Shown piece by piece: positions 42,976 to 52,500 of a stretch of DNA of 64,000 nt. The notes under the pieces were generated by a model that worked only from the letters and a program-made list of their open reading frames with translations, did no database searches and was not told the origin of the DNA. The stretch comes from Ochromonas danica (Eukaryota > Sar > Chrysophyceae > Chromulinales > Chromulinaceae), in the NCBI GenBank assembly GCA_015146655.1, contig VKHL01000061.1, positions 62,001 to 126,000 on the forward strand, given 5' to 3'. Numbering within the stretch: position 1 is the first letter of the stretch; each line of letters opens with the position of its first letter. The position numbers were made by a program, and so were the translations under genes.

Positions 42976-45591
42976 ATGATGAAGCAAACGACCATCGGGC
43001 TGCTTTTCATCTTATTCACTCTCTGCTTCGCCCAGAACGGTAAGCCCTCGATCTGTGGTCCTTCGACGAAGAGACTAGCGGACGGCTCTTGTGGCTTTCT
43101 GTCGGATGAAGACGTCCTCACAGGGCTGCACGATCTGGTCTACCCGCCCAGCGCCTCCTGCCGCAAGACCACCACTGTGCAGGGAATCACTGTGTGTGAG
43201 GATCCGCTCCCTGCTCGAGGGGAGAAGTGCGTGGTCTGGAGCGTGCTGGCCTCGCAGTGGTGCGACAGCCTGGGCTCTCTGACCTTCGAGAAGTTCTGGA
43301 GCGACAGGGGCTGCGACGTGACCGTCTTTCACTTCATGCCCTACTTCAAGGGAAACAAGTGCTCGGTGGCGAGTGGACAGCTTGCCTCTCACCCGCGGAT
43401 CAAGATCGTGCGCTGGGACATCTGGAAGGAGCGCTGCTTCGCCTGCTGGTACAAACTAATCCCTCGCCACCTGGCAGACTTCGACCAGGTGGATGTCTTG
43501 AAGATCCAGCTGCGCGAGGGCGTGAGCGAGGACTTCGACGGGCTGCAGACGGTGGTCCTGGCCGACCTCTTCGCTCACTTGCCCAGCCTGGCCGGCCGAC
43601 TGCGGCAGATCGTCTGGCAGCTCTCCATCAACACCAACACACTCATCGACACTGTGGGGAGAGAGGCAGAGATGGCATGGAACTTCTGGGCTGCCAGTCG
43701 CTTCTTGCAGGGCTACGGCGCGGTCTCGTCGGAGGCGCTGGAGGGCCCGAGGCGACTGCGACCCGTGCAGTTCTTCCACCTGCTCGACCAGGCCAACGTC
43801 TCCACAAGGTACGCCTTCTATCGACAGTCTTATATGTGGATGGGCAAAGAGCTTGCGTCTGGAAGAGCTTGGCAGGCGAAGCTGGCCGCCCCTCTGGAGG
43901 GTCGAGTGCCGCGCTACTGCCGCCTGCCCTCCGCCCAGGCCAACGACGACTTGCAAAGCTGGATCCGCAAGGAGCTCTCTGTGCGCTGCCATCCTACTCG
44001 GCTGTGGGTGCCCTGCGACCGCAGCAGGCCTTACTTGCCTCTGCTGCCCTGCGAGCAAGAGCTCATGGACAAGCTGGCCGAGGACTACGCGGTCATGCTG
44101 GGCTGGTGCGACTTCACTCATCGAGCTGCGGCGATTCCTGCCCTCGAGTTAGTCTCTGAGGAGGCGCAGAAGGCATTTCGAAAGCCTCCTTTGCCTCGCG
44201 ACCAGGGCGTGCGCATCGCGTTCTTCTTCACGATCTACACCGACGCTGACCATGTGCGCAGACTTCTCGCGCGACTCTACTCCCCGCGACACTTCTACCT
44301 GTTTCATATTGACGCTAGCAGTGAGGACCACGCCTTCGTCAAGGCCATGGAAGATCTCGCGAGAGCTCATGCGAGTAACGTCTTCCTCGTGAGAGAGATA
44401 CCCATCGTCTACGGAGCCTCCACTGCCTCGGAGGTGCTGACACGCGCTTTAGCCTTCTTTGCGAGGCGAGCGACAGGTTGGGATTATGTCGTGGCAGTGA
44501 CGGGGAGTGACTATCCGCTGGTGCCTCTCGCTCGTCTGGAGCACATGCTGGCCTTCCAGCAGCCGCCCATGCCCTTCGTCATGGCCTGGACCCCTGGCAC
44601 TTCCACACACATTTTCCGCCTGCAGAAGACGCACGAAGTCTTCGAGCAGAACAACTTCATCGCTCGTTCCATCAAAGCGGTCACGGCAGAGCGTGGAGCT
44701 GTTCTCGGCGCCGTGCCCATGGAGTATCGCTCCAACAACTTCGGCCCGCCTCTTCTCTGCCGCGGCGGAGGATCTTTCTATCACCTCGACAACCGCGTGA
44801 ACAAGTCGGGGCGGGCGCTGGACACCCAATGGCTCTTCCCGAGGGACGTCTTCCCAGGCCGCGGCCGCGCCTATGCCGAAGAGAATCCAGCCTTCGCCAC
44901 TCCTTCCTTCGACAAGGTCTGGCGCGTCTGGAAGAAATCCGACCCCGCCACCACGGGTATCTTCGACAAGGCGTCTGTCTTGTACATCACAGAGAGCGAG
45001 GAGGGGCGCAAGTACTACCATTACTTCAAACACATGCTGCTGGGCTCGGAGGAGCACTACTACGTCTCTCTGCTTTACAATTGGCCTCGAACAAGGTCAT
45101 TCGTCCAATCGCTAAGCTCGCAGGCGGTGTGGAACACTTGGGAGCTGGGCCTGTGGGAGACCAGCGCTGGAGGCTTCCAGACGCACACGCACTTCCTCTC
45201 CATGGAGGAGTGGGACATCTTGCGCGGCTTCTCCTTGCGTGGCATGGTGTTCGCGAGAAAGTTCTCCACGAAAAAGACTGGACCGTTGCTGGATCGCATT
45301 GATCGAGAGCTGCTGCTTGTCGGAGAGAGGGAAGAGTCAGTGACGAACAATCACAATCACAATCACACGCTGCTGACTATCGAGGCGGGGCAGTACTGGC
45401 CGGGTTACTTCGAAGTGGATACGACCACTCCAGGCCGTCAGTGGGTGGCCAATTTCCGCCGCAGCCAGCGCCTCAAACGCAAGAATCAGACCAACTTGAC
45501 TAACTCGACTAACTCGACGTCATCTGGCGGTGGCGGGGTTAGAGGCAGAAGCAATCGGAAAGTTCGAAATGTAGCTGCTAACGCTGTTTGA
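42976..45591 (+). CDS. Secreted/Golgi protein: METTL24/FkbM-like region fused to GT14 glycosyltransferase
   Basis: Intronless, 871 residues. A signal peptide or anchor is at residues 1-19 (TTIGLLFILFTLCFAQ). Residues about 75-280 resemble METTL24/FkbM-type methyltransferase-like proteins (VVWSVLASQWCDSLGSLTFE, VTVFHFMP, VDVLKIQLREGVSEDFDGL, IVWQLSIN), but the acidic SAM-binding Gly-rich loop is not obvious. Residues about 410-780 match GT14, the core-2/I-branching and peptide-O-xylosyltransferase family: RIAFFFTIYTDADHVRRLLA, YLFHIDASSEDHAFVKAM, GWDYVVAVTGSDYPLVPLA, DTQWLFPRDVF, SEEHYYVSLLYN. The C-terminus is Asn/Gly/Arg-rich, with N-glycosylation-type sites. It probably modifies glycoproteins in the Golgi; acceptor unknown. 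A three-codon uORF (ATG at 42971) overlaps the start. Confidence 0.82.
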   Translation: MMKQTTIGLLFILFTLCFAQNGKPSICGPSTKRLADGSCGFLSDEDVLTGLHDLVYPPSASCRKTTTVQGITVCEDPLPARGEKCVVWSVLASQWCDSLGSLTFEKFWSDRGCDVTVFHFMPYFKGNKCSVASGQLASHPRIKIVRWDIWKERCFACWYKLIPRHLADFDQVDVLKIQLREGVSEDFDGLQTVVLADLFAHLPSLAGRLRQIVWQLSINTNTLIDTVGREAEMAWNFWAASRFLQGYGAVSSEALEGPRRLRPVQFFHLLDQANVSTRYAFYRQSYMWMGKELASGRAWQAKLAAPLEGRVPRYCRLPSAQANDDLQSWIRKELSVRCHPTRLWVPCDRSRPYLPLLPCEQELMDKLAEDYAVMLGWCDFTHRAAAIPALELVSEEAQKAFRKPPLPRDQGVRIAFFFTIYTDADHVRRLLARLYSPRHFYLFHIDASSEDHAFVKAMEDLARAHASNVFLVREIPIVYGASTASEVLTRALAFFARRATGWDYVVAVTGSDYPLVPLARLEHMLAFQQPPMPFVMAWTPGTSTHIFRLQKTHEVFEQNNFIARSIKAVTAERGAVLGAVPMEYRSNNFGPPLLCRGGGSFYHLDNRVNKSGRALDTQWLFPRDVFPGRGRAYAEENPAFATPSFDKVWRVWKKSDPATTGIFDKASVLYITESEEGRKYYHYFKHMLLGSEEHYYVSLLYNWPRTRSFVQSLSSQAVWNTWELGLWETSAGGFQTHTHFLSMEEWDILRGFSLRGMVFARKFSTKKTGPLLDRIDRELLLVGEREESVTNNHNHNHTLLTIEAGQYWPGYFEVDTTTPGRQWVANFRRSQRLKRKNQTNLTNSTNSTSSGGGGVRGRSNRKVRNVAANAV

Positions 45592-46372
45592 TGTGTTTGT
45601 TTATTGTTGACTCTTGTATGTCTTAGACTAGCTAGATATTATCCTAAACTACATCTACATATACTAAGTGCAGTTACAGTAGTTGTTACAGTACTAGTGT
45701 TCACATACTGTAGCTACAGTTGCTAGCTAGCTGTTAATTAATTAGCTGTTAATTAACATAGCAGCTATAACAGCTATAACAGCTAATTAGCCTGTTGTCT
45801 AGTCCACTGTAACATGACCAGCTGCTGCTGTAGTGCAGGCTGCGCTGTGTGAAGGGAAATACTACTAACAGCTACAAGGTTAGAACTAGAAAACGTTTCT
45901 CTCTATTAACTGCTTCTTCTCAAAAAGGGAGAAGAATACCATTATGACATTATGACGTTATGACAGTACCAGATTCTAGACCTTTAGCTATCTGGAAGCC
46001 TCAAACCGTCTAGATCTTCAGATCTAGCTCCTCCTCGACTAGTCTAGCCTATTCCATGGAATTGTCAATTGGAAGAATTTCCTCAATTTAGGAAACCCTG
46101 ATTTTCGTAGATAAAACGCTTCTTTGAAAACGCGTATTTCCCCCTTCTTTATTGATTCAGGAATCCTCTGTCTTCCTCTTCTAAAACACACTGAATTGTT
46201 CGTTTTCCCCGTCGCTACAATCAGTACTTTCGTGCGACTACAATTGGTGCGACTGTTACTGCTTTCTTCGAGGATAGTTTTCGTCTTTGCAAAACAAAGT
46301 TCTTTCGTCACTGACACTCCAGTACGAAACAAACTTTCTCAGGTAGCTTCGATGAAGTCTTCGCCTTTCTCC
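45592..46372. other. Intergenic, AT-rich, palindrome-rich DNA
   Basis: Around 45715-45790 there are repeated AGCTGTTAATTAA and AGCTATAAC units forming short palindromes. Frames on both strands at 46039-46570 are poorly supported. Confidence 0.5.
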
Positions 46373-46510
46373 TCAATCTACATGAATAAAGTGTCGAAAC
46401 ATCTCCATGTTCATTCCTGCACCGATTCGGATCTGGTCTTTTTCCGCATGACGACGAATCTTTCCAACACCACGATCAGAAATTCCATAGTGCAGAGCCA
46501 GCTTCGCCAT
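46373..46510 (-). pseudogene. Probable relic of a helix-turn-helix domain
   Basis: A 45-codon frame from ATG 46510 reads MAKLALHYGISDRGVGKIRR followed by HAEKDQIRIGAGM; the codons before it (REEIQSSSLE) are also in character. The pattern LAxxYGISDxxVxKI is typical of HTH recognition modules of bacterial and mobile-element proteins. It stops soon after, and flanking frames on the same strand look like decayed coding sequence. The parent family was not identified. Confidence 0.3.
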
Positions 46511-46760
46511 TTCAAGAGAGCTGGATTGAATCTCTTCTCTTTCTTTTACGATGAGCTATCATTTCATTAATAATTTAGGTGAAATGTATGTCAAGACACT
46601 CGTTGGTAAAGCAGTGACGTATGCGTAAAAGTAGTCCAGAAAGCCAGATTCTTCACATTCCCAGATGCAGACTGTATTCGGTATTCCCAACATTCGTCTC
46701 ACAGTAGCACAAGTCTGAGCAATCAAGTTCCACAAAACATCTCCACAGATATCTAAAATT

Positions 46761-48224
46761 ATGGAAGAAATAAGAGCAACATCAATAAATGGACACTCTC
46801 AAACAATAGAAAATGTAACGAAGAGTTCTTCGCCCGCACATATTCCTTTTCAAGTCATGGTAAAGCTGGGAATTTTATGTGCAGGAGATCTAGTGCGGCC
46901 AAGACCCGCAAATGTTGTTTTTGTGGTTTGCGTTGAAGAGCGGTCTCCATCCGCGAAGTATGGACTTTTATTATCCTTCTCAACGACCAACAACAACGCA
47001 TCCCGCACATGCTACGATAACTTTGCGGATCTACCACATAGTATTCAAGAGGTTGACATTCTCCAGTCAACTTGCATGGAGAATACTTGGAAACCTCTAA
47101 GTTCTTTTTACGAGGCTTTTCGTACACAGTTTATGGAGTCGTGTACATCTGGCGACTTAGCAGGCAATCTAAAGCAAGTCTACTATTTTCTTGGACTCCC
47201 TACAGACTTGATCTTTACAGAAAGGTATAATACACAGTTGGCATCTACACAGCCCTTTGAGTTTTGGCTGAAAAATGAACTTGAACTTCTTCCCCCCTTC
47301 ACCAATAGCGAGGACAGCTTGTTCAATAGTGGATTTGATCGTCCAATGGCGAAAGAGTTCGCACTTATGTGGTCAGGACATGTCTTGTATACTACTCAGC
47401 CTTGTAATTTTTGGTTGATAAATACCTTACATCTTTGGTTACATTTGATTCACCAAGGCAATATTCCTGCCTATTGTACTACTTATCCATATCTACCGCC
47501 AGCGCCTCGCGATTATAGCCGCGGCTTTTCTGGTGTACTACTCACCAAGGCTGAGCCCAGTGAGGGAAAACAAGCTGCGGAAAATTTGATCACCTCCCTC
47601 CTCCTCTCTTCTAACCGAAGCAAGGATGAAGTCGTTGTGTTCTACCACGCCACGACATGGAGGCATGCCATGAGCATTATTAGTCGTGGAATAGACCTAA
47701 ATTGCGGTGGGGGAGATCAAGACTTTTCGCATCGCAATGGATTTTATTTACATGAAAATTTTGACCTTGCTGTAGAGTGGTTGAATGTCCGTTATGGAGG
47801 AGAGGGGGCTATCGTAATTTTTTGCATTCCAAGACAATCTGTATGGGAACAATTACACAACCCCAAGGATTTTGGGACCGACTGCTCGCAGGAGTGGGAA
47901 AATGTCATATCGGCATATCGCAGAGCAAGCCAATATGAAGATATTGAAGATAATGCAGACAGAGAGAGTGATCCGTTATGTTACGCACACTACGACATTC
48001 AAAACAATGCTTACATTCGTGGCTATGCGCTCAGCAACGTCGAAGCGGTAAAGCGAGACAACAAGGATCCGTTACCACACCACAAACCGTTCGTCCAAGT
48101 GGCATTGCGGAATGCTGACGCTACACAAGCCTTTAAACAGTCTGGAAAGGCAGGTATCGTTTTTATTTCTAATGCGTTAAGTGTTCCAACCTATGACCGC
48201 GACTTTCCGCCTTTCCTTCGTTGA
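46761..48224 (+). CDS. ADP-ribosyltransferase-fold (DUF3990-like) protein, unnamed
   Basis: Intronless, 487 residues, visibly more AT-rich than its neighbours. The N-terminal 280 residues are not recognised. The C-terminal part resembles the DUF3990/ART-like group common in fungi and bacteria: VVFYHATTW with a His at residue 296, a helix AMSIISRGIDL, then DFSHRNGFYLHENFDLAVEW (about 321-340), an I-V-I-F strand, EWENVISAYRR (about 378-388), CYAHYDIQNNAYIRGYAL, and a final QVALRNADATQAFK. This order of elements follows the H-[YF]-[EQ] fold of PARP/ART enzymes, but activity is not shown and the domain may be non-catalytic. No signal peptide or TM segment. The frame is intact. Base composition and family spread suggest acquisition by transfer. 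Confidence 0.65.
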   Translation: MEEIRATSINGHSQTIENVTKSSSPAHIPFQVMVKLGILCAGDLVRPRPANVVFVVCVEERSPSAKYGLLLSFSTTNNNASRTCYDNFADLPHSIQEVDILQSTCMENTWKPLSSFYEAFRTQFMESCTSGDLAGNLKQVYYFLGLPTDLIFTERYNTQLASTQPFEFWLKNELELLPPFTNSEDSLFNSGFDRPMAKEFALMWSGHVLYTTQPCNFWLINTLHLWLHLIHQGNIPAYCTTYPYLPPAPRDYSRGFSGVLLTKAEPSEGKQAAENLITSLLLSSNRSKDEVVVFYHATTWRHAMSIISRGIDLNCGGGDQDFSHRNGFYLHENFDLAVEWLNVRYGGEGAIVIFCIPRQSVWEQLHNPKDFGTDCSQEWENVISAYRRASQYEDIEDNADRESDPLCYAHYDIQNNAYIRGYALSNVEAVKRDNKDPLPHHKPFVQVALRNADATQAFKQSGKAGIVFISNALSVPTYDRDFPPFLR

Positions 48225-48923
48225 AATCACCTGTATAAAATCAGCAGCTGGAACTTAATCTTATTAAACCATAATGACTGCTGATGTCACTTTCCTTTAG
48301 CTAGTATAGAGCTGCTTACTGTATTCAGTCTTAGATAGGAGTTGTAATCTTGAATTGAAAACTAATTCAACAGAATCTTGATTTATTGATCCACTACTAG
48401 GTCTGACTTGTGAGCATCTGTTAGCTTCTCATTGCAGCGCTGATGATGTAATGGATTTGATCAGTATAATTGCAAATACATCTATCTACAAGCAGCTCAG
48501 TCATGTTTACTGAGCTTCAGCCAGTGCTTGCTCCCATGCGCTAGGTCGATGAGCCAAAGGATGCAGCCGCTCCAAGAGGCATTGATGAGCAGCTCCCCAA
48601 AGCCGAAAGCACAGCCTCAACAGTTTTCTGCAAGAGGTTTTGCTCAACGCTCGACAATCCCTCCACGACTTCCAAACTTTCTTTATCAACGTCGCCGCCG
48701 TATCTCATCATGCTGCGATCGCGCGCGCTCCATTGGCAAAACATCTAAAGCAATGAAATCATCCACAAGGCTCGTATAGTAGTCTTTGTTTGCCAAGTGA
48801 ATCAGAGCTGATGTCTTGCAAATACATAAATCTAGTGAGGAAATACCTCAATCGTGTTAAGGAAATACATAACATATGACTTCCGATTGTTGTCATTCAA
48901 TTCATTGTCAGCTGTAATCTGTA
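48225..48923. other. Intergenic DNA, possible minus-strand exon
   Basis: Minus-strand frames at about 48680-48850 (ALIHLANKDYYTSLVDDFIA) and 48541-48744 (ESLEVVEGLSSVEQNLLQ) have protein-like composition, but no start, splice pair or family could be fixed. Confidence 0.3.
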
Positions 48924-49340
48924 ATGGAGAGTTCACCACAAGAAGAAGAAGAAGTCTCTCTGTCAGATGCTTTGACTCACCTCTCTGACCAGCAGCAGCG
49001 CCTGGTCAAATGGATCGCCGCGATCAACTCGAAGATCTTCGAGCTGGAGACTTCCTACCTCGAGGACACTAACCAAGGGAATGTGGTCAAGGGCTGGGAC
49101 GTCGATGGTCGGCCTCCGCTGCATCGGTCACGCGGCATCGAGGACAAGGAGCGCCTCTTCTCCTTCTCCTCCTACGCCTTCTTCCTGGCCAAGAAGAGTG
49201 AGGAAGAAGCCGCGGCGGCCAGCAGCCAGTCGCAGCCGCCACAGTCGAAGTCAACCGCGGGGCGCTATCGCAAGCGGCCAGGTCTTGGTGGTCGCAAGAG
49301 GAAGGCGGAGGAGGATTGGATCGCTCCCGAGGACTACTGA
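48924..49340 (+). CDS. EAF6: Chromatin modification-related protein EAF6/MEAF6
   Basis: Intronless, 138 residues. The N-terminal coiled coil continues into the family hallmark IFELETSYLEDTNQGNVVKG WD (about residues 42-64), then KERLFSFSSYAF (about 76-87). The C-terminus is basic (RYRKRPGLGGRKRKAEEDW) ending in an acidic DY. EAF6 is a small shared subunit of the NuA4/TIP60 and HBO1/MOZ histone acetyltransferase complexes. Length is close to yeast Eaf6 (113) and human MEAF6 (about 190). It is convergent with IFT121. Confidence 0.92.
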   Translation: MESSPQEEEEVSLSDALTHLSDQQQRLVKWIAAINSKIFELETSYLEDTNQGNVVKGWDVDGRPPLHRSRGIEDKERLFSFSSYAFFLAKKSEEEAAAASSQSQPPQSKSTAGRYRKRPGLGGRKRKAEEDWIAPEDY

Positions 49341-49524
49341 CAGCCTCCTCCTCCAGCTGCTAACCCTAACCCAGTACCTCCTCCTCCTGCTGCTAACCCT
49401 CGCAGTGCAGAGCTGGACAGAGAAGATGACGATGAAACAACAAGGCAATAAGGCAACTGTGTTGATATCTGATAGCCTTGGCTTGTTTCTTACACTACCA
49501 TGGCTGATGTCTAAACTACAGTAT

Positions 49525-52500
49525 TCACTTCTTGCTCGACGCCCCATTCCCCGCATTGTTATTGTTGTTATTAGTGTTGTTGTTGGAGGGCAAGGAGGAG
49601 GTGAGGATGGCCGAGTGGCAGAGCGGACAGTGCGCGAGAGGTGCCACGGGATTCTTCTCTGTGGGGCTGAGGTGGTACTTGTAGGCATGCTTGCAATAGT
49701 TCTCGAGTTCGTACTCCAATATCGAATGACGGCAGGTGCGGCAGGTGTAAATGGGTGAGTCGCCCAGCGCGCGCCCTGTGAGGGTGCAGGCGTTGAAGGC
49801 CTTGCCCAAGTCCAGCGCCTGGCTGTAGACCTCCAGCAGTGGCGCGTCGTCTTGTGGCGGATGTCTCGTGAAGATCTAGACAAACACTCCTTCAAACACG
49901 AGCACGAGCAAACAAAGGAGAACCGAGATGCACTACCTGAATGGCGAGCGTCTGCAGAGCTTCGCGGTCAGTCTCGGACAAGTTCGGCAGCGTTTCCAAC
50001 TATCCAACACAACACACAAAAAGCGATGAGTGAGCTGAGCTGAGCTGCAGGAGTAGAGCTAACAGACAGAGCTCAAGATGGGCTAGTCACTATACCTTCA
50101 CAAGGGCCTTGGAGCAGGTGGCGTAGAAGCGGTTCTTGAGCGCGGCGAGGCAGAGCAAGCTGTAGATGGCGCGCGCTGGCAAGAGATCGTCGTACTCGCA
50201 CAGCTTGATCGCAGTCTTCATCGCGGCGTCCATCGCGCCGCAGTAGTACTGCCGCATTGACAACATGTAGAAATGGTAAGCTGCAGCTCCTCTCCAGGCG
50301 TTGGCGAAGGCTTTGCTCAGCTTCTTGTTCATGCTGTTGCCTCCTCCTCCTTGCTGTGTGGTGAGGGTCTGCAGAGTTGTCATCGTCATCTGCAGCGTGG
50401 CATTAGTGCCTTGCTGCTGCCCTCCTGGCCCTCCAGCGCCTTCCAGCAGATTGGTCATCATGAGCGTCTGCACAGTTTGCGCTGTTTGCTCTGCGATGTT
50501 GACATTGCCCCCTAACCCTCCTGCGCCTCCTTCGCCTTTCACTGCATCCAAGTCAGTCTCCAGGCCCAACGAAGTGGCGGTGATCGTCCCCGCAGAAGTG
50601 GCGGAGGGATTGGAAAGCGTCTTTTGTCGGTGTCGCTCGATCTCCATGGCCGAGAGAACGTAAAGCTTCTTGGCAAGTGGGAGGTGGAGCTGCTGCGATG
50701 CGAGCGTTAGCGCGAAGTGGTGGATGACCAACGCCGCCTCGGTGGGCTTGTTGGCCAGACGAAAGAGTTCCATGCACGTTAGCAAGCGGTTGGAGACGAT
50801 GAGGTCGTAGGCAGTCTTGTTCAGCACACCCTCGATCTGAGGGTAGTGGTAGCGCTCGGCGAGTTGCAAGGCGAGGTTCCACTGATTGTATCGCACGGCG
50901 CAGTCGATGGCGAGCTTCACCATGTTCAACGTGGAGACTGAGACTTGGCCCAGTCCAGGGATGAAAGAGGACGTGGAGGCACTTGCTTCTACTGAGGAGG
51001 TGATGGAATGGCACTTGAGGTAGCACTCCACGGCTTCATCGCACATCCCAACGCTCTCGAAGCGCACGGCGAGGGTGTAGAAGAGCGTGGGGTCGTCGGG
51101 CAGCTCCTTGGCGAGAGTGCGGAGCGCCGGGTAGTGCTGCAGGCGGTAATGGCAGTCAAGAAGGAGCGGGTAGTCCCTGCAGAGTGCGAGGTAAGGCAGT
51201 GCCTTGCGGTAGAGAGACTGTTCGTAGCACTCGCGGCCCAGCGCTTGGTACGCTTCCTGCAGCAGACGATCATTGCCGCCGCCAGTCTGCAGCAGCTGCA
51301 CCACCTTGCCGTACTGCCTCACCTTCTCATACAACTTAATGATCAAATCCTTGCGGTCAATCTCACGGTACAAAGACTCTGCCAAGTCATTGCGTTGAAG
51401 GTAATAGTACACCTCCGCCTTCATCTTCAGCTTGTCTGTCATTTGGGAGAGCTTGCGCAACAATTGGAGGCCGCGGTAGTCACCAGTCTGGACCCAGCAC
51501 CTTCTCGCCACATCGTAGTGACCTTCTTCGACCGCCTGCCTGCCCAGCAAGGCGAAGAGCTGGCGGTGGGGGTGGGAGAGAGCGAACTGGTAAGCTGCCT
51601 CGGGACCCTCCGCCGCGCCCTTCTCGGCCATCTCGCGCAGCAAACGACTCTCCAGCCGCACAAGGTAGCTGGGATTACTGAAGAGAGCATTCTGTTGACT
51701 GGTGGAGGAGGAGGACGCCGCACCAGTTGGCGAGGCTGGCAGAGGAGCGCCTGACGAGACGGCGCCGCCATTGCCATTGCCGCCCCCAGCCATCGCCGAG
51801 GGATAGTTGCTGTTGTTGTGTGTGGGGATGAACGGCTGCTTGTTGGTGTTGACGAACTGCTGCACGTTCTGGAAGAGCTCGTCTGCAGCGAGAGTGAGCA
51901 CTTCGAGGTCTCGGAAGACCAGCGGGTAGGCCGAGCACAGGACAGGCTCCTCGTTGCTCACCGACGGCGCGTTGCTGTCCTCCGTGATGTGGTAGAGAGT
52001 CACTTTGGTCTTCTCGAAGACAGCCAGCATGTTCGGGTCATCCTCAGACCAGCAGACCTCCCACACATCTTTGCGATCGATAGGCAGTCGCCGCCCCAGC
52101 GGACCCAATCGAATCGAGTTGTTATTGTTGTTGTTGTTGTTGTCTTGCGGGGCGTCAGTCTTGCTGTCGTACTTGCCTTCTTCTGGACTAGTTGTAGCGG
52201 GAGGAGGACCATTCTTCGCGTCCAGGTCGAGCACGCTGCAGACGCCCACATTGTCCACGAGAGCAACCTTGTCGTTCAGACAGTTTCCGCGCAAAATGAA
52301 GATCTCTCGCCCTCCTCCTCCGCCGCCAACCACTCCTTCGCCCGCGAGGTTGTAGACCGCCTCTAGGGCAAGATGCGGCAAGGTGCACCGATAGATAGTT
52401 CCGCTTCTGAGGCCGAGCAGGAGGTGTTTGTCGCAGAGGTAGAGCGCGGTGACGGGGTCCTCCACCTCCTCCACCGACACACGGAATGCCTCCACGGACA

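Noticed and set aside
48507-48870. Spliced minus-strand gene in the ART-EAF6 spacer
   Set aside because: Fragments look protein-like but start codon, splice sites and family could not be established.
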